DNA from: Lachnospiraceae bacterium
Lineage (GTDB): Bacteria; Bacillota; Clostridia; Lachnospirales; Lachnospiraceae
Direction: 5' to 3'
NCBI GenBank assembly: GCA_022790855.1
Contig: JAAVYA010000043.1
Location: 1 to 64,000, forward strand
Length of the DNA stretch: 64,000 bases
Positions within the stretch are counted from its first letter, which is position 1. Every line of letters starts with the position of its first letter. The notes beneath the pieces are model-generated. The model was not told the DNA's origin, ran no database searches, and saw only the letters and a program-made list of their open reading frames with translations. Shown piece by piece: positions 1 through 9,676 of the stretch. The position numbers and the translations under genes are program-made.

Positions 1-224
1 CAGTTTTTGGTATAGTTGATTGCTTGTGATAGGGGTATCTCAACAATACAATATATATTCAAAAACTGCTACTATTTTTATGAAAAAGCGGTGGTTTCAT
101 GTACTTAGGGCCAGCCGCCGCGCTAGCGGCTTGGTACAATGAGACAGGACAAACAAGGGGGCGCGAAGGAAGCGCCTGAAAACGGGAAGCATGATAGGAG
201 CCTCAAAAAGGGGATCAGGATATT
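1..224. other. Leader region before the first gene; no gene seen
   Basis: No supported coding region. A short GC-rich hairpin lies near 111-132 (AGCCGC paired with GCGGCT, loop of seven bases) and has no T-run after it, so it is not a convincing terminator. A TACAAT hexamer at about 135 resembles a -10 box, but no good -35 is seen at the right distance. The first gene has a modest AGGA four bases before its ATG at 225. Confidence 0.4.
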
Positions 225-1802
225 ATGAAAGGAAGAAAAAAGATCTATCTGCATATCATTCTTATGATTGTGCTGGTATATATCGTTCTGCTCACGATTC
301 TTTACTGCTCGGAATCTGCGGACAGCGACGCAGTGATTCAGACATTTGGAGACGCTTTCTGGTATTCCTTGGTGACTTTGACTACCGTAGGATACGGAGA
401 TTTGATTCCGGTGACGCCTTTAGGCCATGCGGTAGGAATGGTGTTTTTGCTTTTGTCTGCCGGTATTATGGTAACGATGCTGGGAGCCGTTATCTCTTTT
501 ATAACCAGCGAAGGTCTGCCTTTTTTCATGCTTCGTCTGCAGAGACGCAAAAATTGGTACTATTTTGCGGATTACGGGGTGGAATCCAGCACCTTGGCCG
601 CCAATATTTATAAAGAAGATCCCAATGCCCTGATTATTTACGGGGAAAAAAGGAGCAGCCACAGTGAAATTCCCGATTATCCTTGTGTACATCTCAGCGC
701 CTCGCCGGAAAAAATCGTGGCGAAAAAGAAGAATATTGGCACGAAGTGTAAAATTTTTTTAATGAAGGAAAATGATATCGGCGTCAACAGCCGTGCAATT
801 AATCTGCATAAACTTCCGGTGGAGGTCTATGCCAGAACGACAAACGGGCAGGATAAACTCTCCGGGAATATTAACTTTTTTCACAGTTATGAATGCTGTG
901 CCAGACAATATTGGCGTTCCAAACCATTGTGCGGCCATGAAAATTCCATTGTGCTCATAGGATTTGGAAATTATGGGTGCAGTATTTTGGAGCGGGCCAT
1001 ATTAACCAATATCATTTCTGTCGATCAGCATGTGGCATACCATATTTTTGGGGACGCCAGGGAATTTCTTGCAATCCATAACCGGTTAGGCGAGGTATTT
1101 TCCATCAATGAAGAATCCGGGGCAAACGATGCTCTCATTTTTCATGAAGAAACCTGGACGGAGCATCGTCTCATCCTGGAACGGGCGGACCGTATTATTA
1201 TCTGTGAGGATGATGAGCAGAATGGATGGAGCATCTTTTGGACGCTGAACAAATACTATAAGCTTCGCGGCCGTATCGACCTGCGCAATAGCCGGAGAGC
1301 TCCGGGCGTATCTTATTTTGGGGCAAATGAGGACATTTATACCTCCCAGCAGATCATACGCACGGATTTGAATAAAGCGGCTATTACCATCAATGAGATT
1401 TTTTGTAAATCGGTTTCCTATCCAACCCTTAGCTGGAATGAACTGGATGATCTCCACAGACAGTCCAAGATTGCGGCGGCAGACCATCTTCTGATGAAGA
1501 CCAGGATTCTTTTGCAGGATGAGACAATTACGAAACTTACGGCTTCCGGGGTAAAAAGAGCGTATGATACATATTGTAAGACCAAGTGTAAGGAGACGGC
1601 AAGAGAGATGTACCGGAAGCTGGATCACATGCGGTGGCTTCGGTTTTACATCTTTTATAATTGGAGCTATGGGCCAGTTCGGGACGATGAGGCCAGGCAG
1701 CACCCTATGTTGTGCCCCTATGAGGAACTAACGCCGGAACAAAAGAAGGAAAGGGATGCTGCCTGGGAATTGATGGGGAATCTGATGCTGGAGATGGAGT
1801 AA
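225..1802 (+). CDS. Two-helix K+ channel-like protein with Rossmann-like region and C-terminal RyR domain
   Basis: Membrane protein of 525 residues. Helix 1 is about residues 8-27. The pore loop carries the selectivity filter TVGYGD at 54-59, and helix 2 is about 70-93, as in 2TM potassium channels. The cytoplasmic part has a Rossmann-type glycine motif GFGNYG at 246-251 after a strand (SIVLI), and an earlier degenerate one near 112-125. This suggests an RCK/TrkA-N-like sensor, although the match is weak. The last 60 residues fit the RyR domain: DHMRW, then WSYGPVRDDE, HPML and PYEEL at about 468-502. RyR domains are known from ryanodine receptors and from prokaryotic proteins proposed to sense nucleotides. 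Ligand gating of a K+ pore is an inference. The gene appears to be a single transcription unit, and the next gene is convergent. Confidence 0.75.
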   Translation: MKGRKKIYLHIILMIVLVYIVLLTILYCSESADSDAVIQTFGDAFWYSLVTLTTVGYGDLIPVTPLGHAVGMVFLLLSAGIMVTMLGAVISFITSEGLPFFMLRLQRRKNWYYFADYGVESSTLAANIYKEDPNALIIYGEKRSSHSEIPDYPCVHLSASPEKIVAKKKNIGTKCKIFLMKENDIGVNSRAINLHKLPVEVYARTTNGQDKLSGNINFFHSYECCARQYWRSKPLCGHENSIVLIGFGNYGCSILERAILTNIISVDQHVAYHIFGDAREFLAIHNRLGEVFSINEESGANDALIFHEETWTEHRLILERADRIIICEDDEQNGWSIFWTLNKYYKLRGRIDLRNSRRAPGVSYFGANEDIYTSQQIIRTDLNKAAITINEIFCKSVSYPTLSWNELDDLHRQSKIAAADHLLMKTRILLQDETITKLTASGVKRAYDTYCKTKCKETAREMYRKLDHMRWLRFYIFYNWSYGPVRDDEARQHPMLCPYEELTPEQKKERDAAWELMGNLMLEME

Positions 1803-1831
1803 ATCTGAAAGGATCTTAGTTCGTAGGACAG

Positions 1832-2644
1832 CTATGGCAAGGGCAAAAACTGGGGCTTCCGCTGCCGGAATACCGTATAATACCGAAATCCGGCTTCCTG
1901 CAAAATCTCCGGGATTTTCTGGAAGTCATAAGCTACATGTTCCGGTTTGTGGGCATCGGAGCCTATGGTAAGGATTTCGCCTCCCAGTTCCCGGTAACGT
2001 TTTAAGATCTCTTCTGTGGGATTTGGATGCCCCAGGCCGTATTTAAACCCACCGGTATTGACCTCCAACCCTTTCCCATGGCCGATCAGTAATTTTAGGA
2101 TTTCATCTATGATATCCCGGTAGGTCTGATAGGAGTAGAAGCGGTTCTGGTTGGGGCCATAACGCACCACGTAGTCCAGATGCCCGTAGACGTCAAAATC
2201 GTCAAAGGCCAGGATATTTTCCAGGATCGAAGAAAAATATTCCAGGTAAGCCTGGGATTCCTCCCTTCCTTCATAATATTCGGGATAGTAAGGGTCGATG
2301 CTGTGAACCACATGGGAAGAGCCGATGACGAAATCGAAGTCATATTCCCGTAAAAGCTTCTGATGCCTCCCGGCCAGATGGGGCTGTAAGCCCAGCTCGA
2401 TTCCGGTACATATGGTGAAATTTTCCAAAGTGTCGGATGCATCTTGGGCGATCGACCTGGTTTCCTCTAAATAACGGGGGATATCCAAAAGAAACAGTTC
2501 CGGCTCCTTTGGATAGTCCAGATCCAAATGGTCGGTAAAGCAGATACCGGAGAGCCCCGTATGTTTGGCAGCATACGCCATATCTTCTGGCACGGCAGAG
2601 CTGTCTCCCGAGTAATAAGTATGTATATGTGTGTCCCAAAGCAT
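1832..2644 (-). CDS. PHP-domain histidinol-phosphatase family protein
   Basis: Predicted metal-dependent phosphoesterase of 270 residues, histidinol-phosphatase (HisJ/HisK) type. In histidine biosynthesis this family converts L-histidinol phosphate to histidinol. The N-terminal metal motif DTHIH is followed by FTDHLD. GSSH lies mid-protein, and DVYGHLDY plus the late GSDAHKPEH complete the usual PHP metal ligands. I chose the ATG at 2644: GGAGG at 2652-2656 lies one base from the upstream ATG (2650), which is too close, and seven bases from this one. No other his genes are nearby, so the substrate is inferred from family only. The gene converges with the channel gene and diverges from gap. 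Confidence 0.8.
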   Translation of the reverse strand: MLWDTHIHTYYSGDSSAVPEDMAYAAKHTGLSGICFTDHLDLDYPKEPELFLLDIPRYLEETRSIAQDASDTLENFTICTGIELGLQPHLAGRHQKLLREYDFDFVIGSSHVVHSIDPYYPEYYEGREESQAYLEYFSSILENILAFDDFDVYGHLDYVVRYGPNQNRFYSYQTYRDIIDEILKLLIGHGKGLEVNTGGFKYGLGHPNPTEEILKRYRELGGEILTIGSDAHKPEHVAYDFQKIPEILQEAGFRYYTVFRQRKPQFLPLP

Positions 2645-2849
2645 GGGCATTCCTCCTTTTCGGGTATTCCAAAAGATTGCACAGGTGAATTCCTGATTTT
2701 TTGTGAAAATTTGCTATGCCATTATAACAGAAAACCATCAACTTGTCAAAAATTGGGAAAAATGACACGGAAGAACTTGTATAAAATGATTGAAAAGCAA
2801 AGAGGAGAGGAAAAAGTGGTGAAATAATTAACAAAGATAAAAAAGCCTA

Positions 2850-2878
2850 TTGTAATTTTTGGCTTTATTAGGTAAAAT
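2850..2878 (+). promoter_or_regulatory. Predicted sigma-A promoter of the gap operon
   Basis: TTGTAA at 2850-2855 and TAAAAT at 2873-2878 with a 17-base spacer. It sits 70 bases before the gap start codon in an AT-rich intergenic region. No CggR gene or obvious CggR operator is seen upstream of gap. Confidence 0.6.
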
Positions 2879-2948
2879 AAAGACAGCTTGGGCGACTTTA
2901 AGGGGTTTCCCACTGATAATCCAAATTTCATTTTAGGAGGAATTAAGA

Positions 2949-3965
2949 ATGGCAGTAAGAGTAGCGATCAATGGTTTTGGACGTATCGGACGTTTGGCTT
3001 TCAGACAGATGTTTGGTGCAGAAGGATATGAAGTAGTGGCAATCAACGATTTGACCAGCCCCAAGATGCTGGCTCATCTGTTGAAATATGATTCTTCTCA
3101 GGGAAGATATGCATTGTGCGACAAAGTATCTGCCGGCGAAGATTCTATCACAGTTGACGGCAAAGAGATTAAGATTTATGCATTCCCGGATGCAAATAAC
3201 TGCCCCTGGGGAGAATTGAAGGTTGACGTGGTACTGGAGTGCTCCGGCTTCTATACATCCAAAGAGAAAGCACAGGCGCACATCAATGCAGGCGCCCGCA
3301 AGGTCGTAATCTCTGCTCCGGCAGGAAATGACCTTCCTACTATCGTATACAATACCAACCACAATACACTGAAAGCAGAAGATACCATTATTTCTGCAGC
3401 TTCCTGTACCACCAACTGCTTGGCTCCTATGGCAGACGCATTGAATAAGTTTGCTCCCATCCAGTCCGGTATTATGTGCACCATCCACGCCTACACCGGA
3501 GATCAGATGACCTTAGACGGACCTCAGAGAAAGGGTGACCTCAGAAGAAGCCGTGCAGCGGCAGTAAATATTGTTCCCAACAGCACCGGCGCAGCAAAGG
3601 CTATCGGCCTGGTAATTCCGGAACTGAACGGTAAGCTCATCGGCGCAGCGCAGCGTGTACCGACTCCTACTGGTTCTACCACCATCTTAACCGCAGTTGT
3701 TAAGAAAGCAGGCGTGACCAAGGAAGACATCAATGCAGCTATGAAAGCAGCTTCCAATGAATCTTATGGTTATAATGAGGATGAGATTGTTTCCTCCGAT
3801 ATCGTAGGAATGACCTATGGTTCCTTGTTTGACGCAACCCAGACAATGGTTTGCCAGATATCCGATGATTTATATGAAGTTCAGGTTGTTTCTTGGTATG
3901 ACAACGAGAACAGCTATACTTCCCAGATGGTTCGTACCATCAAATACTTCTCTGAATTGGCATAA
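2949..3965 (+). CDS. gap: Glyceraldehyde-3-phosphate dehydrogenase
   Basis: Cytosolic glycolytic enzyme of 338 residues that oxidises glyceraldehyde-3-phosphate to 1,3-bisphosphoglycerate with NAD. The N-terminal dinucleotide-binding motif GFGRIGR is intact. The catalytic cysteine is C153 in SAASCTTN, and the C-terminal [13 protein letters not shown] matches the family. Length is normal. AGGAGG lies seven bases before the ATG. It is the first gene of a gap-pgk-tpiA order common in Firmicutes. A hairpin follows it, so part of the transcription probably stops before pgk and gap is likely made in excess. Confidence 0.97.
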   Translation: MAVRVAINGFGRIGRLAFRQMFGAEGYEVVAINDLTSPKMLAHLLKYDSSQGRYALCDKVSAGEDSITVDGKEIKIYAFPDANNCPWGELKVDVVLECSGFYTSKEKAQAHINAGARKVVISAPAGNDLPTIVYNTNHNTLKAEDTIISAASCTTNCLAPMADALNKFAPIQSGIMCTIHAYTGDQMTLDGPQRKGDLRRSRAAAVNIVPNSTGAAKAIGLVIPELNGKLIGAAQRVPTPTGSTTILTAVVKKAGVTKEDINAAMKAASNESYGYNEDEIVSSDIVGMTYGSLFDATQTMVCQISDDLYEVQVVSWYDNENSYTSQMVRTIKYFSELA

Positions 3966-3988
3966 GCACAAGGGAAAGACTCAAGAAG

Positions 3989-4020
3989 GGGTCCGGTCTT
4001 TTGGACCGGCCCTCTTTTTA
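3989..4020 (+). terminator. Intrinsic terminator or attenuator between gap and pgk
   Basis: GGG, one bulged T, then CCGGTC (to 3998) pairs with GACCGGCCC at 4004-4012 around a five-base loop. It is followed by TCTTTTT. Because pgk starts only about 40 bases later with no clear promoter of its own, partial read-through is likely. Confidence 0.75.
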
Positions 4021-4058
4021 TCTGATGAAAAAAATCATGCAATATGGAGGGACAGGAC

Positions 4059-5267
4059 ATGTCTTTGAATAAAGTATCCGTAGATGATATTGATGTAAAA
4101 GGAAAACGCGTCCTTTGCAGATGCGATTTCAATGTGCCTTTAAAGGAAGGCAAGATTACAGACGAGAATCGTTTGGTTGCCGCTCTTCCCACGATCAAGA
4201 AGCTGATTGGAGACGGCGGTAAAGTGATCCTCTGCTCCCATTTGGGCAAGCCTAAGGGAGAGCCGAAGCCGGAGCTGTCTTTGGCGCCGGTTGCAGCGCG
4301 TTTGTCCGAATTATTAGGGCAGGAAGTAAAATTTGCAGCAGATTCTGAAGTAGTGGGCCCCAATGCGAAGGCGGCGGTAGAAGCTATGCAGGAAGGCGAT
4401 GTAGTGCTTCTTGAGAATACTCGCTATCGCAAAGAAGAGACCAAGAACGGGGAAGAGTTCAGCAAAGATTTGGCATCTCTTTGCGATATATTTGTCAATG
4501 ATGCGTTTGGAACCGCCCATCGGGCACATTGCTCCAATGTAGGTGTTTCTGCGTTGGCGGAGACGGCGGCAGTAGGATATCTGATGCAGAAAGAGATTGA
4601 TTTCCTTGGAAATGCCGTTGAGAATCCCGTAAGGCCTTTTGTCGCTATTTTAGGGGGAGCAAAGGTAGCGGATAAGCTGAATGTGATTTCCAACCTGCTG
4701 GAGAAGTGCGATACGCTGATCATCGGCGGAGGTATGGCATATACCTTCTTAAAAGCAAAGGGCTGTGAAGTAGGGACTTCTTTGGTAGATGACGAGAAGC
4801 TGGATTACTGTAAGGAAATGATTGCAAAAGCAGAGAAATTGGGCAAGAAGTTGCTGCTTCCGGTAGATACGGTATGCGCCGACGCATTCCCCAATCCCAT
4901 TGACGCAGAGATTCCTCATGAGACAGTCGCTTCGGATGGAATTCCTGCAGGCAAGATGGGACTTGATATCGGTGAGAAGACGGCGTCTCTTTATGCAGAA
5001 GCGGCCAAGACGGCTAAGACCGTGGTATGGAACGGGCCTATGGGCGTATTTGAGAATCCTATTTTTGCAAAAGGCACCATTGCAGTAGCAAAAGCTCTGG
5101 CTGAAACGGACGCTACCACAATTATCGGAGGCGGCGATTCGGCAGCGGCAGTAAACCAGCTGGGATTCGGCGATAAGATGAGCCACATTTCCACCGGCGG
5201 CGGTGCATCATTGGAATTCCTGGAAGGGAAAGAGCTTCCGGGCGTAGCTGCAGCAACCAACAAATAA
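4059..5267 (+). CDS. pgk: Phosphoglycerate kinase
   Basis: Glycolytic kinase of 402 residues that transfers phosphate from 1,3-bisphosphoglycerate to ADP. The N-terminal substrate motif DFNVP is at 23-27, followed by [18 protein letters not shown] and [10 protein letters not shown] are present, and the nucleotide-binding GGGDS is at 357-361. The start was set at 4059 because GGAGGG at 4046-4051 lies eight bases upstream; the earlier in-frame ATG at 4044 overlaps that site and has no ribosome binding site. tpiA follows after ten bases. Confidence 0.97.
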   Translation: MSLNKVSVDDIDVKGKRVLCRCDFNVPLKEGKITDENRLVAALPTIKKLIGDGGKVILCSHLGKPKGEPKPELSLAPVAARLSELLGQEVKFAADSEVVGPNAKAAVEAMQEGDVVLLENTRYRKEETKNGEEFSKDLASLCDIFVNDAFGTAHRAHCSNVGVSALAETAAVGYLMQKEIDFLGNAVENPVRPFVAILGGAKVADKLNVISNLLEKCDTLIIGGGMAYTFLKAKGCEVGTSLVDDEKLDYCKEMIAKAEKLGKKLLLPVDTVCADAFPNPIDAEIPHETVASDGIPAGKMGLDIGEKTASLYAEAAKTAKTVVWNGPMGVFENPIFAKGTIAVAKALAETDATTIIGGGDSAAAVNQLGFGDKMSHISTGGGASLEFLEGKELPGVAAATNK

Positions 5268-5277
5268 GGAGAAGATC

Positions 5278-6027
5278 ATGGCAAGAAGAAAAATCATTGC
5301 AGGCAACTGGAAAATGAACAAGACTCCCAGCGAGGCCGTTGCATTAGTAAACGAATTGAAACCATTGGTAGCCAACGAAGATGCGGACGTGGTGTTCTGC
5401 GTACCTGCCATTGACATTATCCCGGCAATGGAGGCAGCTAAAGGCTCCAACATCCAGATCGGTGCGGAAAACATGTATTACGAAGAGAGCGGCGCATATA
5501 CCGGAGAGATCGCTCCAAACATGCTTACCGATGTGGGCGTAAAATATGTGATCATCGGCCATTCCGAACGTAGAGAATATTTTGCAGAGACAGACGAGAC
5601 GGTAAATAAAAAGGTTTTGAAAGCCTTTGAACATAACATTACTCCTATTATCTGCTGCGGAGAGTCCTTGACCCAGCGGGAGCAGGGAATTACCATTGAC
5701 TGGATTCGCCAGCAGATTAAGATCGCGTTCCAGAATGTAACGGCAGAGCAGGCAAAAACAGCCGTTATCGCTTACGAACCCATTTGGGCCATCGGAACAG
5801 GAAAGACCGCTACCTCTGATCAGGCCCAGGAGGTTTGTGAAGCTATCCGCGCATGTATTGGTGAGATTTACGATGGGGCGACAGCCGATGCAATCCGTAT
5901 CCAGTACGGCGGTTCTGTAAACGCGGCGAATGCAGCAGAATTGTTTGCAAAGCCGGATATTGACGGAGGATTGGTAGGCGGAGCATCCCTGAAAGCAGAT
6001 TTTGGAAAAATTGTTTGCTATCAGTAA
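5278..6027 (+). CDS. tpiA: Triosephosphate isomerase
   Basis: Dimeric TIM-barrel enzyme of 249 residues that interconverts dihydroxyacetone phosphate and glyceraldehyde-3-phosphate. The catalytic residues are in place: K12 in GNWKMN, H95 in IGHSERRE and E167 in [11 protein letters not shown]. The phosphate-binding YGGSVN is near the C-terminus. AAGGAG lies six bases before the ATG. It is cotranscribed with pgk, and the transcript probably ends at the hairpin about 60 bases downstream. Confidence 0.97.
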   Translation: MARRKIIAGNWKMNKTPSEAVALVNELKPLVANEDADVVFCVPAIDIIPAMEAAKGSNIQIGAENMYYEESGAYTGEIAPNMLTDVGVKYVIIGHSERREYFAETDETVNKKVLKAFEHNITPIICCGESLTQREQGITIDWIRQQIKIAFQNVTAEQAKTAVIAYEPIWAIGTGKTATSDQAQEVCEAIRACIGEIYDGATADAIRIQYGGSVNAANAAELFAKPDIDGGLVGGASLKADFGKIVCYQ

Positions 6028-6085
6028 TATTTTGTCCCAGTAGAAATGGCATACTTGATTGTTGCCGGTAACATGTGATATCATA

Positions 6086-6111
6086 GGGCTGTGACTTGTC
6101 ACAGCTCTTTT
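6086..6111 (+). terminator. Intrinsic terminator after tpiA
   Basis: A ten-pair stem (GGGCTGTGAC with GTCACAGCTC, one G-T pair) with a very tight loop, followed by TTTT. It separates gap-pgk-tpiA from the CapA-like lipoprotein gene. Confidence 0.75.
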
Positions 6112-6148
6112 GATATGACTTAGATAAAGCAAAAGATGAGGAAAAAAC

Positions 6149-7708
6149 ATGAAAAAAATAAGGACTTTGTCCATAATGCTGCTTTTTTTTGCTTTTGTAC
6201 TGACAGCGACATCCTGCGGGAGCGGGGACGATGCAGGAGGGCAGGACGCCGTTTACGCCGGGGCGGAAGGAACCGGGGCGGGTGAGCCTAAAGGCGGAAG
6301 GGAAGGAATTAGGGGAGATGGTTCGGAGGCGGAAGAGACAGAGAAAAACCAGCCTCAAGAGACTGTCGCGGATGGACAGGAAGATATTGGGGGAACAGAA
6401 AAGGAAAAAGAGGGTCTCTCTCAAGGAGAGGATCTGACAGGCAAAGAAGGATCAGAAGATGCAGGTTCGGATATATGGGAGGCTTATGAGATCATATTAT
6501 CCGGATGTTCCAAGGAATTGATCTGCGGATACTTGATAGACGAAGCATTTTTGGCGTGGCTAACGGCGGATTATGGAAAGGAACCGTTGTTTGCCTTGGC
6601 GAAAGCAGTAGAAGCAGGATGCCAGGACAGAGAAATCTGGCATCAGCTTACCGGGAATTCTCTTCATGTGCTCTGGAGCCAATACTGCAGAGAAATCGGT
6701 TATCAGGATTATTATCTGGAACGGGTATACTGGAAAGAATGCGCCAGTCCGGAGCAGGTTGTGATAGATTTTGTAGGAGACGTAAATTTTGCGGAAGACT
6801 GGTCTACGATACGTCATTTGGACCAACAGATCGACGGCCTGTACGACTGTATGAGTCCTGCCCTGCTTAAGGAGCTGAATCAGGCGGATATTTTAATGGT
6901 AAATAATGAATTTGCCTACAGTACCCGGGGAACGCCCGTGGAAGGGAAGGACTATACCTTCCGCGCCGATCCTGACCGGGTTTATCTGCTGGAAATTATG
7001 GGAGCGGATATTGTGTCCCTGGCTAATAACCATGCATATGATTTCGGGCCGGAAGCTCTTTTGGACACGTTAAAGACACTGGAGGGAGCCGGTATCCCGT
7101 ATGTGGGGGCCGGGGCAAATTTGAAGGAAGCCATGACGCCCGTTTATTTTATAGCCAATGGCAGGAAAATTGCTTTTGTTTCCGCTACCCAGGTGGAACG
7201 TACGTTGAATTATACAAAAGAAGCCACTGAGACGGAGCCTGGGGTCTTAAAGACGCTGGAACCGGATAAATTTGTGGCTGTGATTGAAGAAGCCAGTAAA
7301 AATGCAGATTATGTGATTGCCTATGTGCACTGGGGAACAGAGCAGAATCCCTATTTTGAAAAGGATCAGACAGACCTTGCAGACGCTTATATTGAAGCGG
7401 GAGCGGACGCAATTATTGGAGGCCATACCCATTGTCTCCAGGGGTGTGAATATCGGGAAGACGTTCCCATTATTTACAGTCTGGGTAATTTTTGGTTTAA
7501 CAGTAATAAACTGGATACCGGGATTGCCCAGCTGGTAATTCAAAAGGACGGAAGTATGGAGTTTAAGTTCCTGCCTTGTGTGCAGAAGCGGAGCGAGACG
7601 TATCTGGTGGAAGAGGAAACAGAAAAACAACGGATCTGGGATTATCTGGAATCCATATCTTCCGGTGTAGAGATTGATTCGGAAGGGTATATTCTGAAAC
7701 GGCAGTAA
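6149..7708 (+). CDS. CapA-family metallophosphatase-like lipoprotein
   Basis: Predicted surface lipoprotein of 519 residues. The signal peptide ends in a lipobox (LTATSC) with C23 as the lipidation site. Residues 24 to about 105 form a low-complexity Gly/Glu-rich linker. The rest matches the CapA (PGA_cap) fold: FVGDVNF, ANNHAYDFG, VHWGTE, GGHTHCLQG and YSLGNFWFN in the family order. CapA of poly-gamma-glutamate systems is the named member, but no capB, capC or capE is nearby, so a poly-glutamate role is not supported here. It lies between tpiA and gpmI inside the glycolytic block, 21 bases before gpmI, and is likely cotranscribed with that gene. Confidence 0.85.
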   Translation: MKKIRTLSIMLLFFAFVLTATSCGSGDDAGGQDAVYAGAEGTGAGEPKGGREGIRGDGSEAEETEKNQPQETVADGQEDIGGTEKEKEGLSQGEDLTGKEGSEDAGSDIWEAYEIILSGCSKELICGYLIDEAFLAWLTADYGKEPLFALAKAVEAGCQDREIWHQLTGNSLHVLWSQYCREIGYQDYYLERVYWKECASPEQVVIDFVGDVNFAEDWSTIRHLDQQIDGLYDCMSPALLKELNQADILMVNNEFAYSTRGTPVEGKDYTFRADPDRVYLLEIMGADIVSLANNHAYDFGPEALLDTLKTLEGAGIPYVGAGANLKEAMTPVYFIANGRKIAFVSATQVERTLNYTKEATETEPGVLKTLEPDKFVAVIEEASKNADYVIAYVHWGTEQNPYFEKDQTDLADAYIEAGADAIIGGHTHCLQGCEYREDVPIIYSLGNFWFNSNKLDTGIAQLVIQKDGSMEFKFLPCVQKRSETYLVEEETEKQRIWDYLESISSGVEIDSEGYILKRQ

Positions 7709-7729
7709 TGTGTTTAAAGGAGGAGAACA

Positions 7730-9271
7730 ATGAGAAAGAAACCGACGGTTTTGATGATTTTAGATGGGTTTGGCCTGAATGAGAAGACAGAAGGGAATGC
7801 GGTGTATCAGGCTAAGACCCCGAACCTTGATTCCTTAATGAAGGAATATCCCTTTGCAAAGGGAAATGCCAGTGGCCTGGCCGTAGGGCTTCCAGACGGC
7901 CAAATGGGAAATTCAGAAGTAGGCCATTTAAATATGGGAGCCGGACGTATTGTATATCAGGAGCTGACCAGGATCAGCAAAGAGATTGAGGACGGAGACT
8001 TTTTCCGAAACGAGGCGTTAAAGGCAGGCATGGAGAATGTTAAGAAAAACGATTCTGCCCTGCATTTATATGGATTGCTGTCTGATGGCGGCGTACACAG
8101 CCATAACACCCATTTATACGGGCTGCTGGAAATGGCAAAAAGAGAAGGAATTTCCAAGGTTTATGTCCATTGCTTTTTGGATGGCCGGGATACTTCTCCC
8201 ACCTCCGGCAAGGGGTATATGGAAGAATTGGAACAGAAGATGAAGGAAATCGGCGTGGGTGAAATTGCCACGGTGATGGGACGCTACTATGTGATGGACC
8301 GGGACAACCGCTGGGAACGGGTGGAGACCGCGTATAAGGCCATTGCTATGGGCGAGGGCAAACAGACGGAGGATGCTGTTGCCGCCGTCGCCGCTTCCTA
8401 CGAGGAAGAAGTCACCGATGAATTTGTAGTTCCTACCGTTGTTGTAAAAGACGGGGCTCCAGTTGCGACAGTAAAAGAGAAAGACACGATCATCTTTTAT
8501 AATTTCCGTCCTGACCGTGCACGGGAGATTACAAGGGCTTTCTGCGCCGATGAATTTGACGGCTTTGACCGGGGCGTACGCCGAGATGTGACCTATATTT
8601 GCTTTACCGAATATGACGTAACCATTCCCAACAAGCAGATTGCGTTCCACAAAGTGGAGCTTCACAACACCTTTGGGCAGTTTTTGGCTTCCCAGGGCTT
8701 GAAACAGGCCAGAATTGCCGAGACGGAAAAATATGCCCATGTGACATTTTTCTTTAACGGCGGAGTGGAAGAGCCCAATGAAGGGGAAGAACGCATTCTT
8801 GTGAATTCCCCCAAGGTGGCCACCTATGACCTGAAGCCGGAAATGAGCGCATATGAAGTCTGTGACAACTTGGTAAATGCCATCAAGTCCAATAAATTTG
8901 ATGTCATTATCATCAATTTTGCCAATCCCGATATGGTGGGACATACCGGGGTGCTGCCGGCAGCCGTTTCTGCAGTAGAGGCGGTGGATGAATGTGTCGG
9001 ACGGGCAGTTGCGGCTTTAAAGGAAGTGGATGGAGCGATGTTCCTCTGCGCAGACCACGGGAATGCAGAGCAGCTTGTTGATTATAACACAGGCGAGAGT
9101 TTTACGGCCCATACCATTAATCCAGTTCCTTTTGTACTGATTAATTATGATGAAACCGTTACCTTGCGGGAAGGCGGCTGCCTGGCCGACATTGCGCCCA
9201 CATTGATTGAAATGATGGGATTGACAAAGCCGGAGGAAATGACGGGAACTTCGTTGTTGGTAAAGAAATAG
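7730..9271 (+). CDS. gpmI: 2,3-bisphosphoglycerate-independent phosphoglycerate mutase
   Basis: Manganese-dependent glycolytic mutase of 513 residues that interconverts 3- and 2-phosphoglycerate through a phosphoserine. The metal ligand D12 is in ILDGFG, and the catalytic serine is S62 in GNSEVGH. Later metal-binding segments are FANPDMVGHTG and CADHGNAEQ. Length is typical. AAAGGAGG precedes the ATG with normal spacing. Enolase is not adjacent. Confidence 0.97.
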   Translation: MRKKPTVLMILDGFGLNEKTEGNAVYQAKTPNLDSLMKEYPFAKGNASGLAVGLPDGQMGNSEVGHLNMGAGRIVYQELTRISKEIEDGDFFRNEALKAGMENVKKNDSALHLYGLLSDGGVHSHNTHLYGLLEMAKREGISKVYVHCFLDGRDTSPTSGKGYMEELEQKMKEIGVGEIATVMGRYYVMDRDNRWERVETAYKAIAMGEGKQTEDAVAAVAASYEEEVTDEFVVPTVVVKDGAPVATVKEKDTIIFYNFRPDRAREITRAFCADEFDGFDRGVRRDVTYICFTEYDVTIPNKQIAFHKVELHNTFGQFLASQGLKQARIAETEKYAHVTFFFNGGVEEPNEGEERILVNSPKVATYDLKPEMSAYEVCDNLVNAIKSNKFDVIIINFANPDMVGHTGVLPAAVSAVEAVDECVGRAVAALKEVDGAMFLCADHGNAEQLVDYNTGESFTAHTINPVPFVLINYDETVTLREGGCLADIAPTLIEMMGLTKPEEMTGTSLLVKK

Positions 9272-9330
9272 TCATAAAAAGGCGTTTATTGGCGCCGCGA
9301 ATCTGATGATGGGAGTTTTACTTTGTGTAT

Positions 9331-9362
9331 GCAGCAGTCCGGTTCTGGGCTGCTGTTGTGCT
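9331..9362 (+). terminator. Possible hairpin terminator after gpmI
   Basis: GCAGCAG pairs with CTGCTG around a short GC-containing loop, followed by the T-rich stretch TTGTGCTTT. The U-tract is poor, so this is tentative. Confidence 0.35.
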
Positions 9363-9450
9363 TTCATAGGAGAGATCTTGTTGTTGTGGAGTAGGGAAAG
9401 TCTCTCTTTCCCGATGAAATAAGGAATTATTGGTAAGGAAGAATGGGGAG

Positions 9451-9636
9451 ATGGGAAGGTATTTGAACAGCAATATTCCTTTTGAAACATTCAAACAAAT
9501 TGCCGGGACACGGTTTTTTGTAGATAAAACGCTCCTGCTGTAGGATCTTATAAACGCGGCTGAAATGGATGGGCAGAGATTCTTGTGCATTACTGGGGTT
9601 TCGGGAAACTTCATGCAGACGGTATTGTGTAAGTAA
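9451..9636 (+). pseudogene. N-terminal remnant of an AAA-ATPase-like (DUF1703-type) protein
   Basis: From the ATG at 9451 the frame reads MGRYLNSNIPFETFKQIAG, then FFVDKTLLL. An in-frame TAG (9541) follows, then ITGVSGNFMQTVLC and a TAA at 9634. This is the usual start of the AAA-ATPase-like family often found next to PD-(D/E)XK nuclease domains in Clostridia (MG-YLN, YVDKT-LI, P-loop segment). The P-loop region is degraded (GVSGN in place of RPRRFGKS), and nothing of the remaining 400 or more residues is present. It is a dead fragment in an otherwise gene-free stretch. Confidence 0.7.
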
Positions 9637-9676
9637 GATGAAAATGGTACAATGAACCTCAAGGGGGTTGCGTACT

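Noticed and set aside
1086..1703. Long minus-strand open frame of about 205 codons inside the channel gene
   Set aside because: It is antisense to a well-supported gene, has no ribosome binding site and its translation shows no recognisable motif; a codon-bias shadow.
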